Shown: in pieces, positions 32,984 through 43,488 of the stretch
Layout of the letters: each line of letters starts with the position of its first letter
How positions within the stretch are numbered: the stretch's first letter is position 1
Assembly: GCA_963576565.1 (NCBI GenBank)
Contig: OY755044.1
Coordinates: forward strand, 54,531,783 to 54,595,782
Direction of reading: 5' to 3'
Origin: Aspidapion aeneum
Lineage: Eukaryota > Arthropoda > Insecta > Coleoptera > Brentidae
DNA length: 64,000 bases
Position numbers and translations under genes: made by a program
Notes under the pieces: generated by a model
Databases searched by the model: none
What the model was told of the DNA's origin: nothing
What the model saw: only the letters and a program-made list of their open reading frames with translations

Positions 32984-35900
32984 TCAAACGGCTTCACTCT
33001 TTTTGCCGATGAAGTCTATCTTCATGGCTTTTTGCGTACTTTTTATAGTCTCTGCTACAGTTTCGATTTTTAGATCTCGATGAAGGTCACTATTTTGAAC
33101 GTACCAAGGTGCATTCACAATGTTTCTTAATACTTTATTTTGAAATCTCTGTAAAACTAAAATGTTACTTTTTACAAACACAACTTTTTCTGGGTATTAC
33201 GCCACTAGTAAGGAAAAATTACTTTAAAAAATTATAAAAAACCACTGCGTTTCTCCTAGAAAAATAAAAATCACTAATTTGTCAGTGGCTTTCTATAAAA
33301 ATAAATAGTTGCCTAGTAAAACCTAAACCACTTATCTTTTAATTGAATTTGAATATGCTACGTTTCGATTGTCAATCTACAATCGTTTTCAAGCTTTTTA
33401 TTTATATTTTGTCTCAAAATCTTAAATGTTTCTTGTTCAAATATATTTTTTATTATTATATCGTTGACAAATTGTCAATATTCTGAAGTTTATCAAAAAC
33501 AATTGACCAATCTAAACAAAACACAAGGTAACATGATACTATTTCAAGACATTATGTCAGTCAATGTTGTTTTCAAATTTAAAAATAAACAGAACAGGGT
33601 GACTCATTAAAACTAGAATCAATAAGGTCTCTTTTTTATAACCATTTAGAAATTTTTACAAAATTATGATCATTGTAAAAATTTCTAAATGGTTATAAAA
33701 AAGAGACCTTATTGATTCTAGTTTTAATGAGTCACCCTGTTCTGTTTATTTTTAAATTTGAAAACAACATTGACTGACATAATGTCTTGAAATAGTATCA
33801 TGTTACCTTGTGTTTTGTTTAGATTGGTCAATTGTTTTTGATAAACTTCAGAATATTGACAATTTGTCAACGATATAATAATAAAAAATATATTTGAACA
33901 AGAAACATTTAAGATTTTGAGACAAAATATAAATAAAAAGCTTGAAAACGATTGTAGATTTACAATCGAAACGTAGCATATTCAAATTCAATTAAAAGAT
34001 AAGTGGTTTAGGTTTTACTAGGCAACTATTTATTTTTATAGAAAGCCACTGACAAATTAGTGATTTTTATTTTTCTAGGAGAAACGCAGTGGTTTTTTAT
34101 AATTTTTTAAAGTAATTTTTCCTTACTAGTGGCGTAATACCCAGAAAAAGTTGTGTTTGTAAAATGAATCCGCCACAAACATATAGATTTTATTTAAAAT
34201 GTTACTCTCTTTAGCACAACCCCATAGTTGAATACCATATGTCCATACTGGTTTCAGTATTTGTCTATAAAGCAGTAACTTATTATGAATTGTTAAATTG
34301 GACTCCCTTCCAATTAGCCAGTTCATTTTCTATACCTTATCTCAAGTTCTTCTTTTTTTTTCTTAACATGTGCTTTCCAGCGCAATTTGGCATCAAAGTG
34401 TTATACCGAGATATTTTGCCTGATTTGAATATGGTACGGGAATGTTGTTAATTGTTATTTGTATGTGATTTATATTTTTGTTTGTAAAATCAACATGAAT
34501 TGATTTGGTTTCATTTAATTTTATTCGCCACTTTGTGGCCCAACTGTGAACTTCGGTGACTGCATCCTCAAGTTTTTCTATTCATTTTTCAATAGATTTT
34601 TCTACCGTCAATAAACCAGTATCATCTGCAAATGTTGCTAAGTGACAATTTTCTGGCTTTGGGATATCGCAAGTGAATAATAAGTATAGATAAGGGCCTA
34701 GTACGCTACCCTGGGGCACGCCTGCCTGAATTTCTCTTAAATTTGAGTATGAGTCTTCCTGTTTTACTCTAAAATGTCTATCAGATATGTATGATTCCAA
34801 AATATCCGAATATTGTTTTGGCAGAAAACCGTTTTAGTTTAAAAGTAAGGCCTTCATGCCACACTTTGTCAAATGCTTGTGCTACATCTAGAAAAACAGC
34901 AGAACAAACTTTTCCCTCTTCTAGTGCTTTTTCTATTATATTAGTAATTCTATGTACTTGAACTATCGTGGAATGCTTGTCTCGAAAACCAAATTGATGA
35001 GATGGAATAATTTTTTGTCTTTCTATGATGGGTTTTCTTCTTTTAAGCAATAATTTCTCATAGAGCTTGGATATAATTGGCAGCAAAGATATTGGCCTGT
35101 AAGATGACACGTCATGGAGTGGTTTTCCCGGTTTCGGGATCATGATAACTTCTGCAACTTTCCACAGTTTGGGTACATACCTAAGCCTAAAGGACGCATT
35201 AATTAGGTTGCATAGTTTTGCGATAGCTTTTCTGGGGAGTTGTTTTATGACTACCCCGTTAATAAGATCATAACCTGGGGCTTTTTTCGAATTAATATTT
35301 TTGATTTCTGTTAATATTTATTTTGGTGATGTAAGCTTAATATGGTCTTCGATTTGATGGGATCATTTAATTGAAAGTTTTCATCCGGTGTTTCTTGGGG
35401 CTGAAATGTTTTTTCTAAATGACTTGCAAAAATATCTGCTTTCTCTTTGTTACTCCTTGCCCACTGGTTGTTAGATTTTCGTATGGGTGGAATTTGGATA
35501 ATTGGTCTTTTAAAATCTTTGGTTGCTTTCCAAAGGGAATAGTCGGTATTTTTATCATCTGTAAGTTCATTAAGAAAATGGTTAATAGATTAATTTTTTA
35601 TTACTAGAATTTCTCGCCTAATGCGCTGCGTCATGTTGTTGAGATTTGTTTTGTCCCGAGGATCACGGCTTTGCTGCCACTTTGTTCTAGTTTCCTTTTT
35701 TCCAATATAAGGTCTCTAATTTCCTTTGGATAGTTTTTTCCCTTAAAAATTCTCTTTGGTTTTGGACTGTTTTCCCAAGCTGCTTGTTGAATATTTGTAA
35801 CAACATATTCAATTTCTTTATCGATTTCTTCTGGCGTTTGCAATGGTACTGATAGGTTTATTTTTTCTGACAGACTTTGTTTAAAACTAATCCACTCAGT

Positions 35901-36534
35901 CAGTTTATTAACTAGTGAGATATTTGCTTCTTTCTTTATTATGTTTTTACTAAGAGTTAGAATAATAGGTGAATGATCTGAGTGTAAATCAAAACTTTCT
36001 TCTATATCTACAAAACTTAGATATATTTTTTACTATAAAAAAATCAATTAGATCTGGAATTTTTCCTGGATCTGTTGGATAGTATGTGGGCTTACCAGTT
36101 GATATTGGCTCACATTGATATTCACTAATAGCTTGCAAAAGTTCTTTTCCTTTAGAATTCGTCAGTCTAGAGCCCCAGTAGGTATTTTTTGCATTAAAGT
36201 CACCTCCAATTATAAAACGGTTTCCTAATTTTCTGAGAATCAGAAAATTAAGATATTGATTTTTCTTTAGTAAGTGCCTTGGTGGTATATAGACAGCACT
36301 TATGACTAGTGTATATGTTTTGATTTTTACACTTACTAATGTCGCTTGAATCTCTATGGTTTTATATCCCATCTCCTAATAGTGCGATATATTTTCTTTA
36401 ATTATTACAGCACTTCCCCCATGTGCAGTATTGCTAGGGTGAGTTGTATGATACTTTTTATAACCCTTAAATTTAATGTGAGACTGGTGGAGACCATTGG
36501 CATTCCAAGCTAGAATTCTAAGATTACTGACCAT
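32984..36534 (-). pseudogene. Element B ORF2: endonuclease and reverse transcriptase
   Basis: This is ORF2 of a Jockey-clade element. The ATG at 36534 starts MVSNLRILAWNANGL, the classic endonuclease N-terminus. Further motifs are FIIGGDFNAKNTYWGS, then RT: SYRPISLLPIISKLYEKLLL, FLDVAQAFDKVWHEGL, GVPQGSVLGPYLYLL and TFADDTG (catalytic D pair). The C-terminal part has YRQILKPVWTYGIQLWG, and after the palindrome LQRFQNKVLRNIVNAPWYV at 33181. Several frameshifts and stops occur, plus a deletion near 36450. Confidence 0.88.
33170..34194. mobile_element. 1-kb near-perfect palindromic element with 12-bp direct repeats
   Basis: Two arms of 491 bp (33170-33660 and 33674-34164) are reverse complements with almost no mismatch (one seen, near 33377), around a 13-bp centre. 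A 30-bp tail (34165-34194) lies outside the right arm. TAAAATGTTACT occurs on both sides (33158-33169 and 34195-34206) and fits a 12-bp TSD in the Jockey RT gene. The central 145 bp start and end CAGGGTGACTC/GAGTCACCCTG. The arm ends contain CTGGGTATTACGCCACTAG, similar to the mariner repeats at about 2080. No gene is inside. Confidence 0.8.
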
Positions 36535-37799
36535 TTTGAGGCATATTGGTAGCTCCGTTATTGCTACTTTCTAGTTTAGTTAATCGCTCATCAATTTCTC
36601 CAAAATTAATTGTAGTTTGTTCCATAGTATTTTGACGACTGATATTAATATCAGGTATAGTAGATGTGGCTGCTACTTGTCACAGAGTTTTGTGTTACTG
36701 TGTTTCTTGTCTGTTGGGTTTGTCTATTTGTACTCCCGTTTGGTGTGAGATTCGGTTTCTTAGGTTTATTTTTCAATTTTTGTATTTCTTTAGGAACAAG
36801 GCATCCTCTGTAGTTAGCAGGATGCTTGCCTCCACAGTGGATGCATTTTGGCTCAGATTCTTTTGGTTTGGGACATTCTACAGTAAGATGTTTCCCCGTG
36901 CATTTTACGCAACGTGGTTCTTTAGCGCAATATTTTTGCGTGTGTCCATAAGATTGACATATTTTGCATTGAGGGACTAATTTTGACGTTGTTAGTGCTT
37001 TTATTTCCACTTCAATCCCAAGGATACTGGAAATTTCAAAAATGTTGTTGATATCTTCATCGTGGCTAAATGTGAGCATAAACATGTTAAGAGGTTGTCT
37101 TGTTCTCCATTTCAGTTTGTTGCTGGCTTCCAGTGCCTTAAAACCTTTTTTTTGTAGATCAGCTACAATTTTTTGTGGGTCACATGAGAAGTGTAGCCTA
37201 TTCGCTATTACTCTATGGCCTTATTTGTTTGTTTTCGTAGGAGTGCCATTGATAATTTATTTCATTAAGCATTTTAGTAACCAGCCGATAGCTGTCTGCG
37301 TCTTGTACATTTATTTTAATATTTTCGTTATTTAAAACTTTTATTTTAACTCCTTGTATGATATTTAACTTTTCATAAATATCATTAAAATTATTTACGC
37401 CATTTACCATAATCGGTGGAGGTAATGGAGCTTTTTTAACCTTAGTAGGGGGTTCTTCATTTTGTGTTTTATTGGAGGGCTCTCCAGTGACCGAGCTTTT
37501 TTGTGGTGGTGAGTGTGTTGTCTGATCCACTCAGTTTCTCTTGCTAGATCGTCCTCATCAGTAATGTACTCCATGTCAGACTCTTCTTTTTTAGTGACTT
37601 TTGTCTCTAAATCTGCAAATTTTTTTTGCATACTTTCCAGTTGACTTCGGAGATAATCCACTTGTACACTAAGTGAATTTTTTTCGTTTTGGGATTTTTT
37701 CCATTCGCTATATAAAACTTCTTCATTTTGTGTTCTAGCATCGCTAATTTTTAAAACAAGCTTCACAGGTGATGGTACACTTTTTTTGCTTTTAAACAT
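36524..37799 (-). pseudogene. Element B ORF1: Gag-like protein with zinc knuckles
   Basis: This is the ORF1 nucleic-acid-binding protein of a Jockey-type element. It starts MFKSKKSVPSPVKLVLK at 37799, has a coiled-coil-like stretch, then the region of the PRE_C2HC domain (37085-37335), then CKICQSYGHTQKYC, CVKCTGKHLTVEC and CIHCGGKHPANYRGC, three knuckles. The stop (36526-36524) overlaps the ORF2 start by 11 bases, a Jockey-like arrangement. Frames change at about 37500, 37200 and 36660, so this copy is dead. Confidence 0.85.
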
Positions 37800-37974
37800 G
37801 ATATATTATTTATAATAAACATTGTTTATAGATATTTAACACAGATTTTTCGCGCGCGCGGTTTATTATAAACAAATCAAACCTCGACTTGACCTCGTTA
37901 GCACTATTACGCAGGTACGATGCAATACAACCGTACCGAACTGCGATCGAACGAATACTCTGATTAACATTTAT

Positions 37975-38830
37975 GAAACTAGATTTTACTTCCCTAACTG
38001 TACTATCCATAAGTGTATTAAACACTCTAATATTAAATCTGTTAATAAAATGGTTATATTTTTTGTTATTACACCATAGAGGTAGAGTTAAAAAAATAAG
38101 TTTTGATTTCTTCCTAATATTGCCTAGCTTATCCATGACATTTTGATTTAAGTGTTCTTGTGTCTTTGGTATTGCAATCCGCAAGAATATCTATGTACTT
38201 TACCATTTCTTCAAAGTTTGCATTATTTTTACACATCGCGAATACTTCGTATTCTGAGCCCCATTCGATAACATGGTGGAGAATCGATTTATGAGACTGT
38301 CGCCGAGTATAGTAATTTTCTTCTTATTATTGATAGTCGTAAAAGTAGACTTAGTTTCCTTTTTCTTTCTCTTCTTGTATTGCTCAACAACGTTTTTTAG
38401 ATTTCCGATTTCTATTAAAAGTTGTTCAAGATGTTTATTTGACAGTTCAAAATTGTGATTTATTACTGAAAGTTCTTCAATTTGAGTCTTTTCTTTAGAA
38501 GAGACCGAGGCATCACTAATTGTTTGAGTTTCTATATTTGTAGTCTGTTCAGATTCGAATGTTTTACTTGACAATTTGTCTATTGTTAGATTTTGCTCTA
38601 GATAAATCAATTCTTCTCTATTGTCCATAAGTTCTCATGTTTTTCCTCTTCTCTCACAGATTTAAATATGTCCTCAGGAATGTCAATAGTTTTGTTTATG
38701 TTTCTTGTATCCTTGTTTATATGGTTATATTTTAAGTTATCTAATTCTTCAGCTAGCTTTATAATTTCACTATTTTTAATTGAAGATTTAACTTTTATTA
38801 CTTTTTAAATTCGAGGTTCCTAAGTTATTA
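37975..38830 (-). pseudogene. Element A ORF1 with SGNH/GDSL-type motif
   Basis: This is the start of element A. The frame from 38628 has a coiled-coil-like stretch, then KKKITILGDSLINRFS, whose GDS-L is the first catalytic block of SGNH esterase-like domains known in ORF1 of CR1-type elements. After a shift, KLIFLTLPLWCNNKKYNHFI continues the fold. It ends at SFINVN, where element B is inserted, and resumes at 32750. Upstream to about 38830 another frame (IIKLAEELDNLKYNH, IDIPEDIFKSV) probably belongs too. Confidence 0.65.
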
Positions 38831-38849
38831 AATTTAGATCACGCTGTAT

Positions 38850-40250
38850 AGTGTGGTATAATAATTTTATTTTCGAATGAGGTGTAAAAAGGTATCCTTT
38901 GCTGAAATCTAAGCTGACATGTAATTGTTTTAAGTTATCTAATCCAATTAAGCAGTCGAATGTGATGAAATTTAAAAAGATAAAACTTTAGCGACCTTTG
39001 CGTGGATAGATTAAAAATACTTGAGGCCGGAATCGTTGCATTGAGTTTGTAGAGTTTTGGAACACCGTCGATACAATAAAGGGGTCATTTTCTAGTAATT
39101 TTGGATAAAAACTATGCTAATTGTGGAGCGATAAACGATTTTGTATATCCACCATCAATCAGTTTGCCAGTATTTGACGTGTTAAAATCGATAATGTTTG
39201 TTATGTTTTGTTGATTGACTAAGGGGTATTTTGAAAATTTTGATTGTCGGTTATTTTAACAATGTCTGGTTTTTCGGTCGTTCGATTCTTCATAGTTATT
39301 CTGGGAATCATCTTGGTATCCTGGTGGATATTGATAATATTCAAAATTTTGATCATAGAATGGGTACTGGTATTGATAATTATATTGATCGTAGTTTATA
39401 TCATAGTACTGCGATTCGTCAATACTTTTGGCTCTCGTTTTTGTAAAATTTATATCTGTTCTGTTCTGTTTTTCGATGTACTAGGACCTACTCTTAAATT
39501 ATTAAAATTGTTTGATTGGTTTTGCCTGGCCTAATTGCTGGTACAAAGTGACATTCGCGTTGGTTTTGGAAAGGTATTGTTTTGATTTGGTGCCTAAACA
39601 TTTCTGGGCTTGTCAAAAACTTAAGAACCTGTAAAATATCTCGGTGGGGGCATATTCGGTCTAGGTTGCACGTTTACTGGAGCCGTTGGGACCTGTGGTC
39701 GGTTCTGATAATTTGAAAATTAATTTTGTGTTGGTAATCTATTAAAATTTAGACGGTAATAATTTGGTTGAAAGTTGAATGCTCTCAATTGAGGAGGCCT
39801 GTGTGGGGGTTTGAATTTAGGTTTGAATTTAGGTTTGAATTTTTGGGACGAAAATCGATTTTGATTTCCTAAATATTGAATATTTTATTATTTTACTCTC
39901 GGGTTTTTCACTTCTCACAGTAATACCTAACTGGTCCTCTTAACCATCTTTACTTTCATCAACGGTTACTTTAATTTAGTTTAGATTTCTTCTAAAAAAT
40001 TTGCCATTTACGAATTGTACTTACATAGCTAATTTTGAAAGCATGCGCGTCCTGGGTTTTCTTAACTATAAGGGTTGGACTGCTTCGGCGATGCTGTCTT
40101 CGGCAAATCTTCTCCCTTGCGAAATCACTCGATTTGTATGCGATTCCGGGTAACCAATTTATTTCAGTTCAAAAACAGGTCACCGATTGATTAGGTTTCT
40201 TGATGTTCAAAGAACACCTCCACTAAATCAATCAACAATTTTTGGTTCGA
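38850..40250 (-). pseudogene. Second errantivirus-like element: gag tail and protease
   Basis: On the minus strand, 39250-39880 has a Tyr/Asn/Gln/Pro-rich tail (for example PPQLRAFNFQPNYYRLNF and YYDINYDQYNYQYQY), as at the end of gypsy-group gag. At about 39120-39180 KLIDGGYTKSFIA resembles the protease active site (D-G-G instead of D-T/S-G). At about 38895-38990 FDCLIGLDNLKQLHVSLDF is the second protease motif. Many stops. The region 39890-40250 has no clear frame. It is on the opposite strand from the element at the left edge. Confidence 0.65.
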
Positions 40251-40310
40251 TATGTTAGATTAATCGCCAGTCCGAACTTAACTTCGTGCGGTGCGTGGCT
40301 AATTCTAATA

Positions 40311-40327
40311 TCCTACTGACTGCACCA
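40311..40327 (-). promoter_or_regulatory. Primer-binding site of second errantivirus-like element
   Basis: The minus strand reads TGGTGCAGTCAGTAGGA, close to the TGGCGCAGTCG type complementary to tRNA-Ser known in 297/17.6 elements (from memory). It lies directly next to the presumed LTR end (GCTCCTGATTAAG). Confidence 0.55.
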
Positions 40328-40440
40328 CTTAATCAGGAGCAAAGCAACTTTCGTTTTAAAAATAATTTTATTTTTCTTCTTTCTGTCTTAAAACTAAGAG
40401 TTAAAAATCCCAAGCAACAACCAAAAAATGATATTTGAAG
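40328..40440 (-). repeat. LTR end (U5-like), truncated
   Basis: This sequence just upstream of the primer-binding site matches about 6764-6812 in the same plus-strand orientation. It probably is the U5 end of an LTR. The similarity fades after about 60-100 bp, and a protease fragment of another element follows at 40467. Confidence 0.45.
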
Positions 40441-40466
40441 ATGCTGACTCTGCATATTGTCTTCTT

Positions 40467-40700
40467 CTATAATAATGCATTGGCGTAGATGAGATAACAA
40501 ATGTTTTTATTAAAATTAATAATTAGGGAAAATTGACGGGCAAAGTCACTACTAAAGATAAAACTGTGTTTTACAGAAGGGCCAACTAACGTTTTTAAAA
40601 CTCTACAAGTATCGTTTATACATATAGGCAAATCAACTCTTACTTTCACAGTTTGTGGCGTACCATCACCAACAGTGATATTTTGTGTACTAGAGGGATA
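40467..40700 (-). pseudogene. Ty3/gypsy retropepsin fragment
   Basis: The minus strand codes VRVDLPICINDTCRVLKTLV and SFIFSSDFARQFSLIINF, resembling the C-terminal half of the protease domain of other Ty3/gypsy families (for example ...GSDF...F.L.IDF). There is no DTG active site in the fragment. It is probably a relic of a third gypsy-type element. Confidence 0.5.
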
Positions 40701-41720
40701 ATATTTAACTTTTTGAAGTGTAAACTTCTTTAGGCGCGTTTAGCAGTTCTTGTGGATAGTGAATTGAACTGAGCCGTCAGGCTCGGCTTTGTAACGCTCA
40801 TTTTGATGAAATCGGCTCGAGTCGACTAACTAAGAAACATTCAGCGAGCGATATGATGATGCAGATGAAGGCCAGTACACAGAAGAGTTCGGTTCGGTCC
40901 GCTTTGCAGAATATATTATGGGCCAGTATTATTAATTTCGCCTTGTTGAAGTTTACACTTCTGTCGTGGTCTTAAGCACACACAATAATTTTTTAAATAA
41001 TTCTAAAGCTTGCCCACCTACTATAGAAATTTGTAGCTCCTGAACCTAGAAGTTCAACTATTTCATGGTCAAAAATCTTAACTTTAATGTAAGGTTTGTT
41101 ATCAAAAGTTTAAGCAAAAATAGTAGAATGACACCCAATGAATTCATTCTATAGGAAGAAACCGCAATGAAAGTGAACATGGCTCGGCAAAATAGAACTC
41201 GATCGCATCGATAGAATTTACAGAAATGTATAAAACTATAAGAAAAATTATAAAACGTAATAAAAGAAAGAGCCAAGAAATAAAAGTTGAGAGGGTTATA
41301 GAAAATAACAGATATATGAAATGCCCGAGACTCAAGGTAGATATGAAATAATTAAAATAAAGGATATGAACGGCATAGAAAAAAAAATTGTGTGTGGTTA
41401 AGACCACACGGCAGAAGTGTTAACTTCAACAAGGCGAAATTAATAATACGAAATACAAGATTTTTTGCGTTGTATATTGACAAAGTAATAACATTTACAT
41501 AATTATAATTGGGTATAAATTACTCTGGTAAATTTTGCTCTGAGTGGCCTTCATCTGCATCATCATATCGCTCTGCTGACTGTTCCTCTCACAGTTAATC
41601 GACTTGAGCCGACTTCACCCGAATGAGCGTTACATAGCCGAGCGTGACAGCTCAGTTCAATTCAGTACCCACAAAAAGTGCTAAACACGCCTAAAGAAGT
41701 TTACACTTCAAAAAATGTTT
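40700..41720. mobile_element. Foldback element with two nested sets of inverted repeats
   Basis: The outer ends read TTGAAGTGTAAACTTC-TTTAGGCG (about 40716) and the reverse complement (to about 41709). The arms continue for about 200 bp with indels (40716-40905 against 41545-41709). A second inverted pair with almost the same motif (TTGAAGTT-ACACTTCTG.CGTG) lies inside at about 40948-40985 and 41398-41440. TTAA-like sequences flank it (40708, 41713), possibly a TTAA target. The inside, about 41000-41390, has no recognisable gene. Confidence 0.65.
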
Positions 41721-42090
41721 AAGAGCATATTATAAATATCACACAGCTATTCTATACAGAATTATACGAAACAAAAAGGGTCTTCCTCCACTAATTTTTA
41801 TTTTAATCTATTGCTTGAATTTTTTAAGCACCCAACATGTTTTGGAAACCTATGTTTCCATTTTTTGTGGAAAGGAAAAAAATGTTTATCAAGTTCGTAA
41901 CTTCTTTACTTTTGGCCAATTAAGCCGACGCGGCCTATAATGAGAAAGGACAAAAGTATGTCAGTAAAGGGCACAAACAAAGTTAAACAAAGATCAAACT
42001 TTCAGAAAAGGTAAAAAACATCACCATCTTTCAAACTAATTAAAATCCCAAAATAAAATAGGGTTAAAAGATTAAAACAAAATATAATAC

Positions 42091-42489
42091 TCACATAAGG
42101 ACCCAAATCTTAACCTTCACAGAACAGGGTTTCTCTTTAGTAGGACCAACTACGTCGATAAAGTGTTTAAACCATTTACAAAAGAGTTCTGAGTTAATGT
42201 ATCCGGAGTCTAATATTTCGACGAGGCTTCCTGCAGGTGCTCCATTGCTTAATTCATCAGTAAATCTTTTTCTTTGAAAAATTATCATTGGGGGTACATA
42301 TAAGCCTGCCGCGTTAACACAACAAACTAACGTTGTGTTTGTTTCCCGCTCTCCACTAGCTATAGAACCGACCGCCTTAATTCCCTTAAGAGTTAGAATT
42401 TTTTGGCACTTTTTAGCCATAGTGGAAAACCCAGACTCATCCATATTAAAAATAGAAGTAGCATAAAAAGTATCGCACAGCGTTTCCAA
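42091..42489 (-). pseudogene. pogo/Tigger-like transposase, start of DDE domain
   Basis: The minus-strand frame reads SIFNMDESGFSTMAKKCQKI (first catalytic D), then VPPMIIFQRKRFTDELSNGAP and INSELFCKWFKHFID, the conserved path through the first half of a pogo-type DDE_1 domain. It breaks at 42091 just before the second catalytic block. It probably belonged with the N-terminal piece at 47325-47645 on the same strand. It differs clearly from the pogo element at 29.7-32.3 kb. Confidence 0.8.
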
Positions 42490-42508
42490 GAGGTCGAGGT
42501 TCTACGTT

Positions 42509-42536
42509 TTCCCTATTAAAAACCTTTAATAGGGAA
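42509..42536. repeat. Perfect 12-bp hairpin
   Basis: TTCCCTATTAAA and its exact reverse complement are separated by AACC. It lies just upstream of the pogo DDE fragment. It may be a small foldback or chance. Confidence 0.5.
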
Positions 42537-42771
42537 CTTGTCCAAAAAATCGAATCCTTTAAAAACAAATAAAATCGTAAGTTATTATCATAAGAAACTT
42601 CCTAGAAAAAGAAACATTCCAATAACAATTAAATTACCTGAGAAAAAAAGGTTTGAAATTTGAATAACTTGACCTGTTCTTAAAATGCGCTGCCATTGGT
42701 TGTGACGTGACGTCTTTGGATCTCGATCCATGCGACCGTTAACCGACATTGAAACAACACGTAAATAATCG

Positions 42772-42818
42772 CAGCCTTCGTAAACTAACGAGCCACGAAC
42801 CAGAAGAAACGGCAACAC
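42772..42818 (-). promoter_or_regulatory. Leader-like module, copy 1
   Basis: About 45 bp of this segment recur inverted at 44800-44842 (core GGTTCGTGGCTCGTTAGTTT). On the minus strand this copy points toward the pogo fragment at 42489, while the other copy points toward the exon at 44960. It could be a shared 5' leader or promoter piece, or the end repeats of a lost element. Confidence 0.4.
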
Positions 42819-43104
42819 AGCATGGAGGCCGGTCATTTTCGTCCACGTGCGTCGCCCACCACGTTAGTTACTGACCGTTTCCGCGCAGATAATGTTTTTT
42901 TTAACTTTTAGTATATTTCCAATCGCGGTACCAAATAAAACAACTGTTCTGGTTTTAGTGAGATGTGTGGTGAACTTAAAATTATATTACCTACTTAATA
43001 AAAGCTGTGTAAAAAAGACCTTTTGTACACCGGTAGTAAGTGAGGTTAGATGTATGTTTTTGTTTGGAATTTTTGGTCTGTTTTTTCTTTTTAAAATTTT
43101 AAAC

Positions 43105-43488
43105 ATGCCGCGAAAGTGTTGTGTACCCGGTAACGATGCATCTATGATTAATGAAGAAGGTCATGAAACAACTTTTAGCTTCCCAAAAGAAAATGACCTA
43201 AAAAATGCTTGGCTTCAGGCCATACACAGAGAAGATTATGTTGTGACTGCATCTTCAGTGGTTTGTTGGAAACATTTTGACATAAGTGACGTTGTTAGAA
43301 CCGAGATAATTAGGGATAAAGAGGGAGTACAAAAGGAGGTGCCACTAACATTCCCTAAGCTAAACAGTGGGGCAATACCTCGGCTATTTGAATCTCAACC
43401 CGAGTATATGTCAAACCCCAAACCTCCAGTAAGAGAAAATCCTGACGACAGGCGAAAAAAAATTGAAGAAAGGGAGGGTATGGAAATA
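43105..43488 (+). pseudogene. THAP zinc-finger exon, truncated
   Basis: The frame starts MPRKCCVPGNDAS at 43105, with F-PKENDLKNAWLQAIHRED and VVCWKHF following, the pattern of the THAP DNA-binding domain (C-x2-4-C ... C-x2-H) found in host factors and P-element-type transposases. The second Cys expected after CCVPG is Asn here, so zinc binding is probably lost. The acidic/basic linker (DDRRKKIEEREGME) ends where an RTE retrotransposon starts. The frame opens earlier, at 42892, but that part is hydrophobic and does not fit a THAP N-terminus. No transposase domain follows. Confidence 0.7.

Larger units (their letters stand above)
32762..37963 (-). mobile_element. Element B, Jockey-like non-LTR retrotransposon
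   Basis: The element is bounded by an 11-bp duplication TTAACATTTAT (32751-32761 and 37964-37974). On the minus strand it has a 5' leader, ORF1 with zinc knuckles, an overlapping ORF2 (endonuclease-RT) and an A-rich 3' end next to 32762. It is interrupted by a 1-kb palindrome at 33170-34194. It lies inside ORF1 of element A. Both ORFs carry stops and deletions. Confidence 0.88.

Noticed and set aside
1..40440. The left-edge and right-hand errantivirus-like pieces as one split copy
   Set aside because: They are on opposite strands (plus at 1-6165, minus at 38850-40250), so a simple insertion cannot join them.
42892..43104. Upstream extension of the THAP frame, hydrophobic
   Set aside because: The THAP domain starts at its own Met (43105) as in relatives; the upstream part looks like AT-rich leader.
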